Source of the DNA: Taenia hydatigena
Taxonomy: Eukaryota > Platyhelminthes > Cestoda > Cyclophyllidea > Taeniidae
Assembly: GCA_036345935.2 (NCBI GenBank)
Contig: JADWOT020000006.1
Location: forward strand, 14,110,519-14,174,518
Length of the DNA: 64,000 bases
Reading direction: 5' to 3'
Shown here: positions 12,919 through 24,900 of the stretch, piece by piece
Layout of the letters: every line of letters starts with the position of its first letter
How positions within the stretch are numbered: the first letter of the stretch is position 1
The notes under the pieces: generated by a model
The model's input: only the letters and a program-made list of their open reading frames with translations
Databases searched by the model: none
Told to the model about the DNA's origin: nothing
Program-made: the position numbers and the translations under genes

Positions 12919-15900
12919 ATGACTCAACCCACTTTCTATTCCAAGTGTCCTTCAAATGAAGAAATCGTGCTATTATTTGCCTCAAATCAAGGTCATTCCG
13001 GTTCAGCCGCATCATCAGCTATGCATCCGAGCACAGAGCACGGAGAGAAAGACCATTCCGAGGTCCCCAGTATTACGACGCCATTCCCCTTATTCGGCGC
13101 CATATCTTTAGAAATCGCTCAACAGATCCACAATGAGTTCCTCATCTGCAAGATCTGCCTTGATGCCTTCGACAAACCGAAATCGTTGGCATGTCTTCAC
13201 ACCTTTTGCCAGAAGTGCATTGAAAATCACATCTCCGCCGAGGTCACCTACAACAAAACGGCAGATTACCACCACTTCACATGTCCACTCTGCCGCAAAC
13301 GTACCAACCTTCCCATCGGCGGTGTTAGAAAACTGCCAGACAACTTCTTCGTCTCTGGTCTGGCGGATATGCTCTCGCGGACAAAGCACTCCCCGCAATT
13401 CACTGAACTGGACGATGTCACACACCATGAGGGCGAAGTGAGTGAAGAAGACTCTGCGTGTGGTCCTCTTGGCGGTCACTACCAGCGGCGGATAGGCCAC
13501 GTCGAGATCTCCGGCTACGGAAAGTGTGAAATTTGTGGCCAATTCGGTGATCGACTAGGTCGCGGGCGGTCCACTACACCGTCGGCCGGTCGGAACACTT
13601 TGGGTGTGGAGACAGCTAGTCAGCGGGCAAACTCAGCAGCCATATCGGCCGTCCCGAAGGCCACCTCAAAGTGTCTTGACTGCGGCAAGTTGCTATGTGA
13701 CCAATGCGTCAAACGGCACAGGGAGATCAGGGTTACAAAAGATCATGCGATTTTCAGTCTAGCCACGGAGAGTGCGATCGCGTGCAAGAAGCACCCGAAG
13801 GAGCCGGTGCGCTTTTACTGCGAGGCCTGTTCCACATGCGTCTGTGTGCTCTGCACCTTTAACGACCATCGGGAGCATGAGATGAAGAGCTTCGGAGAGG
13901 CCATTCAAAAATTGCGGGCAGAGCTACGTAGGAAGGTGAATGAGACTCAAACCCTTATTCAAAAAACACGCCATTGGTTAGGAGTCGTAGATGACGCAGC
14001 CGAGATGGTACACAAGATTGAGCGTGAAGTTCGGGAATGCGCTGACAGAGCTATTGATGAAGTAAGTTGTGAATGGCCATTGAAGTAGCAATAAAATAGA
14101 ATGAAGTTTGCAAGTTAGAGAAATTCTCTACTTAAAGGACATCAAATGTGCCAGTTATTTGAACTTGAATTTTGATTCGACCAATTTCATTTCATTCATT
14201 CTTATATTTCCATTAATGATGCAAAGAGTTAAGGAATTCTTAGAAATATTATTTGTTAAGCAATGGGTGGTTAAAGGCGTGAATGCGAAACCGACGGAAG
14301 TAACCGTTAATCAACTTTTACTAACCTAATTATAACTGGGGGATGCCAATTTATAAATTGACTCTCTTTTGGCACGCAGCACAGAACACAATCTGCTAAA
14401 CTCAAGGTACCAGAGTAACACCTCCCAAGTTAAGCCATGAGTGTGACACAGCAATTTGACAACAAGAAGAAGAAAGCTGATAGGGTGGGACATGCCCCAT
14501 CAACAAACGAGTAAAGGGAAAGTATTCAGAGAGTCTATTTTAATCCCGGACCCAACGCAGTGCTAGAGTAAATCACGCAGCACTACTGCGCTGGCTTAAA
14601 GTGTGTTTCTGGCATTATCGGAAACGACATTAACCTTTTATTTGTCTTAAGCATTAGGCTTGAAGACAAATAAATTATTGCTTAGGCTAGCAATTTCTAC
14701 CCGTAGCCCTATAAACTGCAAGCTCAGCATAAGTAATGAAGTGGACTTAAATTATCTGCAAAGAGGCTACATTGAACATTGCGCGTGCCTGTTCGTTGGT
14801 TCTTTCGGATCCCTAACAAATGCAAGATTTCGTGCATATGCACCTACAGTAGCCGGATGAATATCACTGCGAAACGAAGCCTACGAAACGGACCACTGCA
14901 ACTTGTGGCTGCTTTAATGATCCCAATATGTGCTTTTAATCACGAAGTTGACCATTGGACTCATGTTTTATAACTTTTCAGATCACATTGTCATCTCACT
15001 TATTTGTGTGTATCACTGTTTACACCAGTGCTAAGCGCCTTTCAGTCAGAGAACTCCAGCATTTACCGTACATCTTCCTTCAAAATAACATTTAGATTCA
15101 GTGAAGAGAACTAATCCAAACTGCATGGCAAAGTTTGCTAAAAGTACGGATCTCCTGAGTCTTCATGAATTTCGTTGACATCTGAGAATATTCTTGACTT
15201 ATTTTCTTGTTTGTAATTACATTTCAGCTCATCTTGTGTGGAAATAATTTTGACCCGTCAAGTTCGCTCTAATCCTCCAACCACTGCTGACTAACAGCCT
15301 AAAATATCCCATTTGACTCCCCAGGCTGTCAACTACTTTAGGTATTTGTCAGAGAATGTTGTAACCCGCGAACAAACAATCGTCCCATCCTCCTTTGTGC
15401 ATGCATGGAGGAAGGAATTCATAGCGTTTTGCATAGAATGCCAAATCAAAACTCTTTGATAAATTACTCTCTCATTGATCACGAATTCTCAAGGAGAAAC
15501 CGTTAGTGTCTAGGGCTATTTACTAAAATCCTGAAGAGTTTTAGAAAATTTGAATAAGCAAATCAAGGTAATAGATTAGTCGCAGTGTTGTAATGGTTCA
15601 TGTTTGCGGGTGTGCCCAGATCCACCGCCAGGAGGACAAGTTGATAGAGCAATTGCACAGCCGAGTGGGTCGGCCGACAATGCAGACGATAGAACGGGCG
15701 CCGGAGTGGGAGTGCCAGCTCTCGCGCCTCGAGTCCGTGCACGCGGAGGTGGTGGAGCTGTTAGAGGGTCAGGACCTCAACGTTCTCCTTCACACTCGCG
15801 GCGACATCAAGGAGAAGCTGGGCAAGTTGATGCAGCTCGAAGTGGCCGGCGCCCTGCCCTCTACCGCCTGCCCCAAAGCTCGCTTCGCCCCTCAACCGCT

Positions 15901-17627
15901 TTGTCTCGGACACCTCGTCTTTCCCGACGACCCCGTTCAGGGCAAGGGCAAACAACCCTTACCCAAGTTGTCTCCTAATCCTAGGTAGGCGCTGAACCGC
16001 TTTACTGGAACAAGTATGAAACAGCATGGTAAAGCGGAAGAAAATTATTGCCGGCACTTGCTATTCAATAGAAATAGTTGGGTTCCTCTAGAAAGTGGTA
16101 AAGCCATAGAGAGAAGTGGATCCGATCCTGCTCGCCGTTTGATTATGAAAACCCGATCATCATAATAAATAAAGACCACCTAGCACAATGACTAAAAAGA
16201 CCTAGGTGGGTAGTCACAAGGAGGGTAGTTGCTCCGTTATTCTAACGTAATGTCTGCTTGTAAACCTTCAGTTCATTTCGGGAACCTTTTAGCAAATGCC
16301 AGTTTGATTTTTATGGACAGAAGAAGCACAATTATAAACTCGATTATGATAATTGGGATCCCTGAAGATAAAGTGCAATTGCTGGCGGTTACCTGTCCAA
16401 TCTCTCCAACGTGCCTGCGTGCCCACTTATCAGTCCGGGGTGGTTTCGAAAATGTTGGAAGTGCCTAGAGGCGCTTAAAGTCATGGTAAATTTTCCAACT
16501 ATCTTGACCGATTTAGCAGAGCAACAAAGCAAAAGGAGGAAATATTAAAACTGATGATAGGTACTCAAACCAACAAAACTCAACATAAGTAGTGACGAGC
16601 CGTTCGATCTTTCCTACCGCTCAGGGTAATTTCTTAGTTTTAGTTTAAAAAGGTTTACTTTACCAGTTATTAATTTGAGGTTATTGCTAGTTTCATTAGA
16701 TATGATACCTACCTTAAGTACTCAGCAGTTTAAAGAGGGACTTCATGATATGTTGTTTTGGAATCAGGTAGAGTAAGGAACCAAGTTTTTAGCTCGAGCC
16801 TAACAACTAGGTTTTCGATTGCATCGCGTTCCCTCCATTATTTATGACAAGGGCGTTACCACTAATCAAGAGTGATGGAATTAATTAGCCTTGCGAAAAA
16901 TTTCTGCATGTATTCATTGAGAAGTCATTGATATTCCATTGTCAGACCCTGAATTTGGATGACAAAGTGATAAATGCCAGTTGGAATAAAATTAATTAAT
17001 GCTAGCCCCACCCAATGCTTTGGTGTATTACAGGTACGTAAACATTATCAAATGCCACCCAGATGGTAAATGAATAAAGGGAATGTAATGCCCTTCATTG
17101 AAGCACCATAATACTTCAGCTGCTCTTGATATATGGCTAGTTAAATGTTTAAATGATTTGGTAAACCCAGGGTTTCAGTGTCAACACAGACGAATTTGCA
17201 GATGCCGTCGTTAGATGAAGCACCAAGGCCGACGACGAAGGAAATAGCGAGTGAGGCAAATGTTACGCCACTAGTCAAGCAGGTGCGCCACCGGGCCATC
17301 AACACAGAGGTGACTCCTAGCGCCGATCAAGAAACGAACACACGTCCCCGTGGTGTGAACGTCTCCATTACCTTCGGAGGCGACGAACAAGTGGACCTGG
17401 TGGATAGCTATCTCCTTGCCATCAAGGACATTGAAGAGTCGGGCCAGGATGCCGCCTTTGCCGCAATGGACAATTTGACTAGGGCGCGGCTGCGTCGCAA
17501 GTTGAAGGAACGTCGAAGCACTGTTGATACCCCCGAAATATCCAACGTAACCGCTGTTAAAGCTACCACTCCGACGAACTCGGCAAATACTTTACACCGT
17601 CGCTTCAGCGACAATCGTAACCTCTAG
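12919..17627 (+). CDS. TRIM-family E3 ubiquitin ligase (RING, two B-boxes, coiled coil)
   Basis: Three exons with matching phases: 12919-14061 (ends phase 0 at GTAAGT), 15620-15984 (ends phase 2 at GTAGGC) and 17171-17627. They encode about 654 residues. A C3HC4 RING spans about residues 77-125 (CKIC...C-H-C..C...CPLC). B-box 1 begins with CEIC at 203-206 and resumes with CLDC at 252-255. B-box 2 spans about 289-320 (CKKH...CEAC...C-H-H). A basic coiled coil runs from about 325 into exon 2. The RING should recruit E2 enzymes and the coiled coil should dimerise the protein. No NHL, SPRY or filamin domain is visible. The last exon is hydrophilic and rich in Thr, Ser, Arg and Asn, so the substrate cannot be guessed. 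Odd point: the first zinc knuckle of B-box 1 is split by about 45 low-complexity residues. I cannot name the orthologue. Confidence 0.85.
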
Positions 17628-18630
17628 CCTCAAAAGAGATGTAAAGAGTTCTGGCCTCTATTTCTTATATTTCCCCACAAACTACGTTTCATTACTCAAT
17701 TCACCTGCAATTAATTTTGGCCTATGATGCTACCCCGATGTTTTATTTAGGCCAACAGAGACACACGGGTCGTGCGACCATTATAAACAATCATGTGATT
17801 ACACAGTGCTTGTGGTGATGCTGTCAACCGAAATCTTAAATTTTCTTTATTCGATAGCACGACAATAGGCAATTTTCTGGCAGAAGGAATGGTTTGTAGC
17901 ATCAGATATGGGTATTATAGTGCTGGAAATTTATGAAGGAACTAAGAAGGAATTATGGACAAGTTCTAGAGGTGATTGACCTCTGGTAGTTAAAATGCAG
18001 CTTAGGGCAGGAGTATTATACTTGGTCTTAGAACTTTAGGTAAACAGTAGTGTACTTCGGAGGATGAAATGAAACAATGTCGATGAGGCTTACTTAGCAA
18101 ATTCTGCCTTGATTTGTCACAGAAAATTTTGTTTTTATTCGGTTTAATCGTCCCTCATCGATGTCATGGTATCAGCTCATATTTTGGCAATAAGTATACG
18201 TCAGAGATTTAATAAGCCAAATGGCAAAAATTTTAACCTTGTAGTCCTTAACATGATTAAATCACATTATAGATGCACGGGGAATGAAATTGAGCAGTCT
18301 GTTTGATAGAGTAAGATTTATGAACAACCTAGGCTCAATTGGGAAAATATGGAGATAGTAACACAAAACCCTTCGATGCACAATTTTTACAGGCAGTAAT
18401 CCATGAGGAACTCTTCTTGAAGCACCCACAAATTACTAGGATACTGACAAAAGCAGAGCACAGAGGCATTAAATTTCAACTGTTTAAGACCTTTGATAAG
18501 AAAGAAATAAGGACCCATGCAAACTTATGTGTAATACCTTGATTATTTGTTTACCACTTCGCCATGATTTCGAGGGGACCTAGGCACCGCCTGCGTTTAT
18601 ACTCTAGGAAGAAAAGCTTATCAGTCCTCA
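17628..18630. other. Non-coding stretch
   Basis: This is 3' flank of the TRIM-family gene and intergenic DNA. No AATAAA is evident close to the stop codon. I see no genes. Confidence 0.5.
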
Positions 18631-18789
18631 TGTAATATGTTTGCTGTTGCTTAACGCTCAGTTTCAGCTTTGGAGCACTTGGTTGGTCATGTTAGTGGCC
18701 CCGATCGCCCCTGCCAGGCAAATATATATATATATCCCACTCAAGTATTTTATCTTCTTACGTCTTCAAAAGGGCCTCGGGACGCTGCA
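18631..18789 (+). mobile_element. Solo LTR-like copy A of a miniature LTR element
   Basis: Starts TGTAATAT and ends GGGACGCTGCA. It shares the order of blocks seen in the other five copies: a TGTARTA start, a GGTC..GGTGG-like centre, CCAGGC/CCAGCA, a TA repeat, CTTCTT..GTCTTCAAA, and a GGGACGCT end. At 159 bp it is shorter than its relatives. I see no target duplication. Confidence 0.6.
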
Positions 18790-18799
18790 CTAACATCAT

Positions 18800-18997
18800 T
18801 GTAATATTTTGTTCGGTTGGCTGCCGGTTTCGGTTACGGTCATTTGGGTGGTCATACTGCTTGTGTTGGGTAAGCTAACCTCTGGGTCACGGCAGCAGAT
18901 CCAGTTTCTTTTTAAGGCTAAATTTATATATATATATATATATCCTGCTCAAGCATTATGTCTTCTTTTGTCTTCAAAGAGGTTTCGGGACGCTACA
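18800..18997 (+). mobile_element. Solo LTR-like copy B, tandem to copy A
   Basis: Begins TGTAATATTTTG and ends GGGACGCTACA (198 bp). It carries an expanded TA dinucleotide run near its 3' third. Flanking pentamers are ATCAT and ACCAT, compatible with a 5-bp target duplication carrying one change. Only 10 bp separate it from copy A in the same orientation. Confidence 0.65.
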
Positions 18998-19970
18998 ACC
19001 ATAGTTTCTCCCGGTTTCAACAAAGACTAAAAGCGCTAAGCGTGCAAATCGTCCCGCTTTACCAAAAAATTGGAATTTATTAGCCTTAAATAAAAAATCA
19101 AGCGGCGTCTTCTTAAATTACAACTAAGGATAACTATCTCAAAACGAGATGCTAAGTTGGTTCTGATATGGATCGAATATTTTTATTTATGTAGCGATAA
19201 TTGCGCGAGTCACTATTACAAATAGCTGAAGCCAAAACTGGCAGTAGCTATAAAATTGCTTATTAGGGTCGTGGTAAATTGTTTTACTATATTCCGTCAA
19301 TTAGACGCCGCTTATCGTATGCGGGGTGTTGGCTACTCGCGGCGCTCGCTCTGAAATGGTTTTAGCCTTGTCGTCAAGTCGGTGCATCTTCTTCGGTGTG
19401 TCGTTGCTTCTATAAGTCTCACACTTTGGTAGAGTTCGTTCCATTGGTGTCTTGACATGCTCTGGAGTTTCCGTATTTGTGTTTAGGTATGACGTCATTT
19501 GCTTGCTAGCAATTCTCGTCAAAAGTAGCTTGATTTTTTTTGCAAATGTTTGTGTTTCTTGACCTCAATGAAGCGTATTTTCCCGTCGAATCCATAACCG
19601 ACTAGGTTGCTGTCAACTCATTCTTAACATTGGTAACCGTGCCGTCCCAGTTTTTTATGAACTTTACTACGGTAGGCTGCGTTATCATTGCAAAATCGCC
19701 TATAAGCAATGTGATTTATCGTTTGTGTTAGCACCTGACAAACACTGCAAGCTGATTCTGACCGCACTAAAGCAGATTTTGGCTTTGAACTGGTTTTCCT
19801 ACTAGAAAACTACGTTGAGTTGTATAACTTGTGCTTGGAGATGTGTGAATTAAGTATTTTGGGGTTTTGAGTTGAATATTTCAGCGGACATTGTTTTCAG
19901 ACCAGCAATCCGTTCACTTTATCTTGTGTTATTGAATGGCAGGTGCAGCTTAAAACTACTCATCCATAAA
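18998..19970. other. Non-coding stretch upstream of MED20
   Basis: AT-rich DNA with no recognisable gene. The last part probably includes the MED20 promoter and 5' UTR, but I see no clear TATA box. Confidence 0.4.
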
Positions 19971-20813
19971 ATGCCCGGGATTTCTGCGTAAGTTTTCTTG
20001 GCTCTACTCATGCGCACAGAGTCATTCGAATTCCAACACAAGAGAAGAAGGTTCTGGATGAGAAGATAGGCAAGATGGAACTCTTAGGAGCAATTGAGGT
20101 GGGTAAAGTTAAGATGGAGAGCTCCGTCTACCGTTCCTTGAGTGATCAAGGTAAGTTAGACCAGCCAGCAAGCCTCACCTCTTTATAGTGAAGTACCGCG
20201 CTTTTCAGGTTTTTACAATGTCCGACTTTCCGGCCACTTGCTTTGTTGTTAACGACGCAGAGCCGGACAAGATGCTCACGTGCGATTTGGCATTTAGGGA
20301 GTTCCCCGGCCTCTTGAAGGGTGTTTATGAGTATGAAAAGAAGCTTCAAGTCGAAGGAATTGGTGTCAAATACCGTCTCGGTGATTTTTATATTAATTTC
20401 ATGACTCTATCTCTGGGTCAGAGTCCAACTATCAAAGGTCTCCTTCTTGAGGTAAGCAGTTATCTCTGCATGATCACCTGCTATGAATTACGGTTTTTCA
20501 GTTGTTTATTCCCTCCGTACACTTCGATCAGATCGCCTTCCAGCCTACCTGTCCCCCTTCATTGAGCGGTGAGCTGCTGCGTGCCTTCGGTCGACAGCAC
20601 TTTCCAGAGCTCTTCACTGGCCAGGTGATGCCGGTCTTTACGCCCACCCTCAAAAAAGCTTTTGCGGATAACTCGTCACAGGACGCGTTACCCAAACCTT
20701 CCATGGAGAGACTACTCACTGGTGAGGCCATGGACTCTCTTTCGCGGGCCACCGCACGCGCCACCGTCGCTCAGTACATCGAACACCTCAGAGAACTTCG
20801 GTCCCACTCTTGA
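19971..20813 (+). CDS. MED20: Mediator complex subunit 20
   Basis: Four exons: 19971-19987, 20020-20150, 20189-20451 and 20502-20813. Phases match throughout and the product is 240 residues, somewhat longer than human MED20 (about 212). The three introns are only 32, 38 and 50 nt. Family hallmarks read by eye are MPGISAVIRI at the start (compare the N-terminus of MED20), FPATCFVVND, the block GVKYRLGDFYINF (compare RGTRYQYCDFLVKV in human), then GQSPTIKGLLLE, and a C-terminal helix ending near VAQYIEHLREL. MED20 (TRFP) is a head-module subunit that pairs with MED18 and helps Mediator contact RNA polymerase II in the nucleus. The start codon was chosen because it joins the second exon in frame and reproduces the family N-terminus. 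Confidence 0.85.
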
Positions 20814-21088
20814 CACTCCACTCCCACTTCCTGCGTAAAAGAAAGAAGTGTACCAATTTTTACTGCCTTCAAGGTCTTAACGAGTATTAGGGTACTGGTG
20901 TTTTAGTAACGAATGTCGGTGATGTGACGAATGGTTTAGTAATCTAGCTTGTCACGTTGAAGTAGCGAAAATTTTCTAGGCTTTGCAGAAGCTGGGTGGA
21001 GTAGGGCAAGTTTTTGTGTAGTGTTCAGCAGCCAAGGTGGCTTCTGTGACGCCACCTCGATATTGGCGGGCCTTGATCCGTCGATGGC

Positions 21089-21313
21089 ATGCGAGCGATA
21101 ATTAAGTGGCTGCTTTTAGGTGTCGCGTATTTCTGCGCACTGGCTTTTTTGAGGCAAGCAATTGATATGGAGTCGCCTGGTTGGGATAGAGAGCGGTTAG
21201 GTAGCTTTATGCTTCCACAACGTCTCTGCCGCTTAGTATCGGCGGATTTCCCCTCCGTTTTAGCACACACCTCTGGTCATTGGGAGTCGAAACCCGTGGC
21301 CGTTCAACAGTGA
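21089..21313 (+). CDS. Candidate small signal-anchor protein
   Basis: A 74-codon open frame starts with ATG 275 bases after the MED20 stop. Residues 1 to about 24 form a hydrophobic segment after Arg/Lys (MRAIIKWLLLGVAYFCALAF), typical of a signal anchor or small inner-membrane protein. The remainder is soluble, with WDRERLG and a hydrophilic end. Local base composition is GC-richer than the flanks. I recognise no family. It could be a chance frame or a MED20 3' UTR frame, as no separate promoter or poly(A) signal is clear. Confidence 0.3.
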   Translation: MRAIIKWLLLGVAYFCALAFLRQAIDMESPGWDRERLGSFMLPQRLCRLVSADFPSVLAHTSGHWESKPVAVQQ

Positions 21314-21749
21314 TACAATTGGTGCTTGTTTAACGGCAGTTAAGGAAAGTATCCGTTAGAGCTAGGTGCTCCTGAGCCAATGAGACAGGTGCGGTGCAGG
21401 TGCCTTGGTGCGCAAGGGGCTGAGGCAAAGAATTTTCACGTTGTAGGAAGTGCCTTATTTGATAGCATATTCCCGACATAGGCTAATAAGGGCTCATTCG
21501 GTTCTTAATTGCATGCTTACAATTTCAACTAAAGACTCAGTTTGTTTACGATCGCCCTTTGCGTGTGAAATGTTCCAGCCACAATAGCTCATTGAAGAAA
21601 ATGACTTTTTAGGATGGGACATTCGTGCACACGACCGACCCAGAGACATCCAGAGGATACTAAAAATAACGCGAAAAAAGGCATGCTGTAACACGGAGGC
21701 GAAGCTGCCTAGACCCTCTTCATGCCGATGATTGGTGCAGCCGATCTCG

Positions 21750-21929
21750 CCCAATCGTCGCAGACTTGTCTACTACATGCACCTTGGATTAGCTGCGTCA
21801 GTGGTCCGCGCCCTGCTCACACGACGTGCGCATCCACCGTGCCGTGGCGCTCCAGCTACGCACGCACAGGCCTGCGAGTCTGTGGGTTGAGTGAGCGGGC
21901 AAGCGAGCGCACGCCCTCACACTTCTGTA
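21750..21929 (+). promoter_or_regulatory. CpG-rich 5' region of TBC1D30
   Basis: A CpG-dense stretch immediately precedes the first ATG of the TBC1D30 frame. It resembles the CpG-rich block at 9 kb and probably contains the promoter and 5' UTR. No TATA box is obvious. Confidence 0.4.
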
Positions 21930-24900
21930 ATGTGCGAGGTGACGTGTGAAGAGATCAGCTTTGGCGCGAACAACTCCTCAATGCTGCTGATGGATGAAGA
22001 AAGTCAGTGGGTCGCGTGTGGACGAAAGCTCAGTGAGAGCAACCCTTCCATTCGCACCAAGGGTGTCGATGAGGATGTGGGAATGAATAACAATGAATCT
22101 TTTAGCAATTTGCCGCTAGAATTATGCGATCCCATGAGGCGCAAAATTACATCTTTAAAGCCCTCATTAACACCCGGAGCAGGAACGCGGATCATGCGAC
22201 GAAGGAGACGTAAGTTGTACCAGCATTTCACGGTTTTGTCAGACCTTTGAATTTCCCTTTTTGTGCCAATGAATGAGTGTTTTCTAATTTTTACATTCGG
22301 TTTAGTTTTATAACGACACTGTCAATCTTATAAACACATTTCTGAGGAGCAAAGAAGCGCTATGCAAATAATTATTGGGTCCACCAAGCAAATTTGAAGC
22401 ATTGCTGGAATTTTAGAGTAAAATAACCGTTTGTAAGAAAAATTAATGAGAAGGATACTTATGAATCCCAGCGATTGCTGCTGCAATCTTAAGAAGGTTT
22501 TTCTGTTTTACGGAATTTTTGATGAAAGCGATTATTTCAACCTTAATCGTCGTTCAGTTCATCGGAAAGTTCCAATAAAATGCCCTGGGCTACTTTTGAC
22601 AGTCCTCCAATTCGACCAATTGAATCTGCCAAAGGGACCGGATGGTGGTGACTAACCCACCAAGGGCCTTCGCAGCTACTTCTCTTCAGTTCACCTACAA
22701 CTGGAAGCTAGGGCCCGTGTAGAAAACTGCTCGTCATTTGACTTTGCAAATTCTTGAATGACGTCATTCTCATTACGGAGGTCGTGTACTACTCTGCTTA
22801 TGCTTCAACTGAGAATGCGAGTTACTAAACCTTCATAGTTAAAACAAATAACAAAGACCTCGAATGACGCCTTTTCATTACCCAATCTTAGTGGATTTTA
22901 TGTCAAAAAAATTTCACTCTAATTCAATCCAAGGAATTGGAGGAAATCTTATTGCTGAAATGTGTCCGTGGATCAGCCTTGTGAAACGTCCCGGTCAAAG
23001 GATGACGCGTCGATGCAGGTGGGATTGCTGCATGTGACAGTTTAGTCCTGACGGTAGCATGGCCACCAAGGGACATTTAGAAGCGCATTCCACCATTGCC
23101 AATTAAGTATGCTTGAATATTGCAGCATCCTTCCATACTCATGCTCTCGTTCAGCAATCATCCAGGTTTTAGCACAAGCGGACTTGTTTAATTAAAGCGA
23201 TTTTAGTTGACGATAGTATGTTAGTCGGGTCCTACAGGGATACTCTTTCTCAAACTAATTCCATTATTCATTTATGGCGGATCTAGTTCATGTGACTAAC
23301 CAACTGGAGGTTGGCAATTACAAATTACAAATTAATGTACCGATGTTCATAGCATCCCTCTAAGAAGAAAGTTTACTTATCAATGTAACATTTTAGGGTT
23401 TTTCATAAAGGTCCATTTAACATGGGAAATAAATTGCAAGAGAAAGCTCAGAAAATGGATGTTGTACTCTTAGGTTACCAAATGACCCTGCTATTTTACT
23501 CTCTCGGTAAACAAGACCTTCAGAAGAGAAGAACACCACTCTGGACAAATGCAATTAGTCTCCGTTCGCACTGCTTGGACTCTCCTGTCAATCAATGAAA
23601 GAGGATTACATCCCTAGATTGGCATCGCTTGAGTTTTCTTGAATTAATCACCGAGCACCGCATGTGTAGTCCTTTCGTAATCATACTATATTAATTTGAA
23701 AAGTTAAACAGAAAAAGAATCGAGGAAAGACCTTAACTAGCGACCCAAAATAAGTATGCATGTTGCTGCTTTGGTAAGTCTAAAGTCGTCTGAACCGATA
23801 TGTATATCCTCATGGGAATTTACTGTCGATGGGTCCCTTGCTTAAAAAGAACCTAAAGAACATCAAAGTGTGGAAGGCTGATAAAATGCATACCGTAGAC
23901 GTCAAGCAGGAAAAGAGTTTTCGTAGAAACTTCTATCTTGCTTTTGGCGTGCAGCACTCTGGTATCGTTTAATTCAATTAGAAGGTGACTGAGTAGTACT
24001 TTGTCAAAAGAACTGCTTTTTACTTTACAACATTTAATGGCGCATAGCATTGTTCTAGGAAATACGGGCACCAGAAATGCATGTGTCGAATTAATACATA
24101 GCCCAGTTTTCCGCCAAGCCTTGTGCCCGCTGATGTACACTACTGGCAATATATGAATACAGAATCGGACGTTATGCCACTTTGAACTAGAAGACCATTA
24201 TTGCATGATATATGGATTGCATTGCCTCCTTTACTCCGCCTACCCCACTCAGCGATGAAACAGGACTTCGTGGAAGAGTCAATCTCGGAGACAGAAGAGG
24301 CGTTCCGCCAGTGGCGGGAGGCAATGCGAGCGCTGGCGCGACTGCCGGAGGGCATCCCTCAACAGTTTCGCCGGCGTATCTGGCTCCTCCTCGCTACTCA
24401 CCAGCTCAACTCGCAGCACATCAACTGGCCTCGCCTCGTGCAGACCCTTTTTGCGCCGCGCAGTACCCACACCTCCGAGGCTGAGGAGCGCCTGGGACGG
24501 CAGATTGAGAAGGACCTCCACCGTACCGGTTCCGGTGCCACCGTCACCACTGAGGCTGATCGTACCGCACTCAAACGCGTCCTTACCGCCTACGCGCGCT
24601 GGAACCGGCGCGTTGGATACTGTCAAGGCTTCAACATCCTCGCCTCTGTCATTCTCAACGTCATGGAACTCGATGAGGAGGCAGCTCTTAAGGTACCTTA
24701 CGGAACACGCACAGGCACTCACCTCTACCCACCTCCATTTTCAGCGTAAGAAGTAAAACAGAATAATGAGCACTCATTTTTAGCTTGCAAGCTTGATAAG
24801 ACTGTTAATGTGGCCAAAATTTGTCGAAGATGCCACAACGTAGTATCACACCCGAAGTTATTTCTCCAGCTTGTTTTGTCCCTCTTAAAGGTGTTTTCGC

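Noticed and set aside
24279..24722. 147-codon open frame antisense to the TBC domain
   Set aside because: GC-rich coding DNA often gives open antisense frames; the sense strand has both TBC catalytic fingers.
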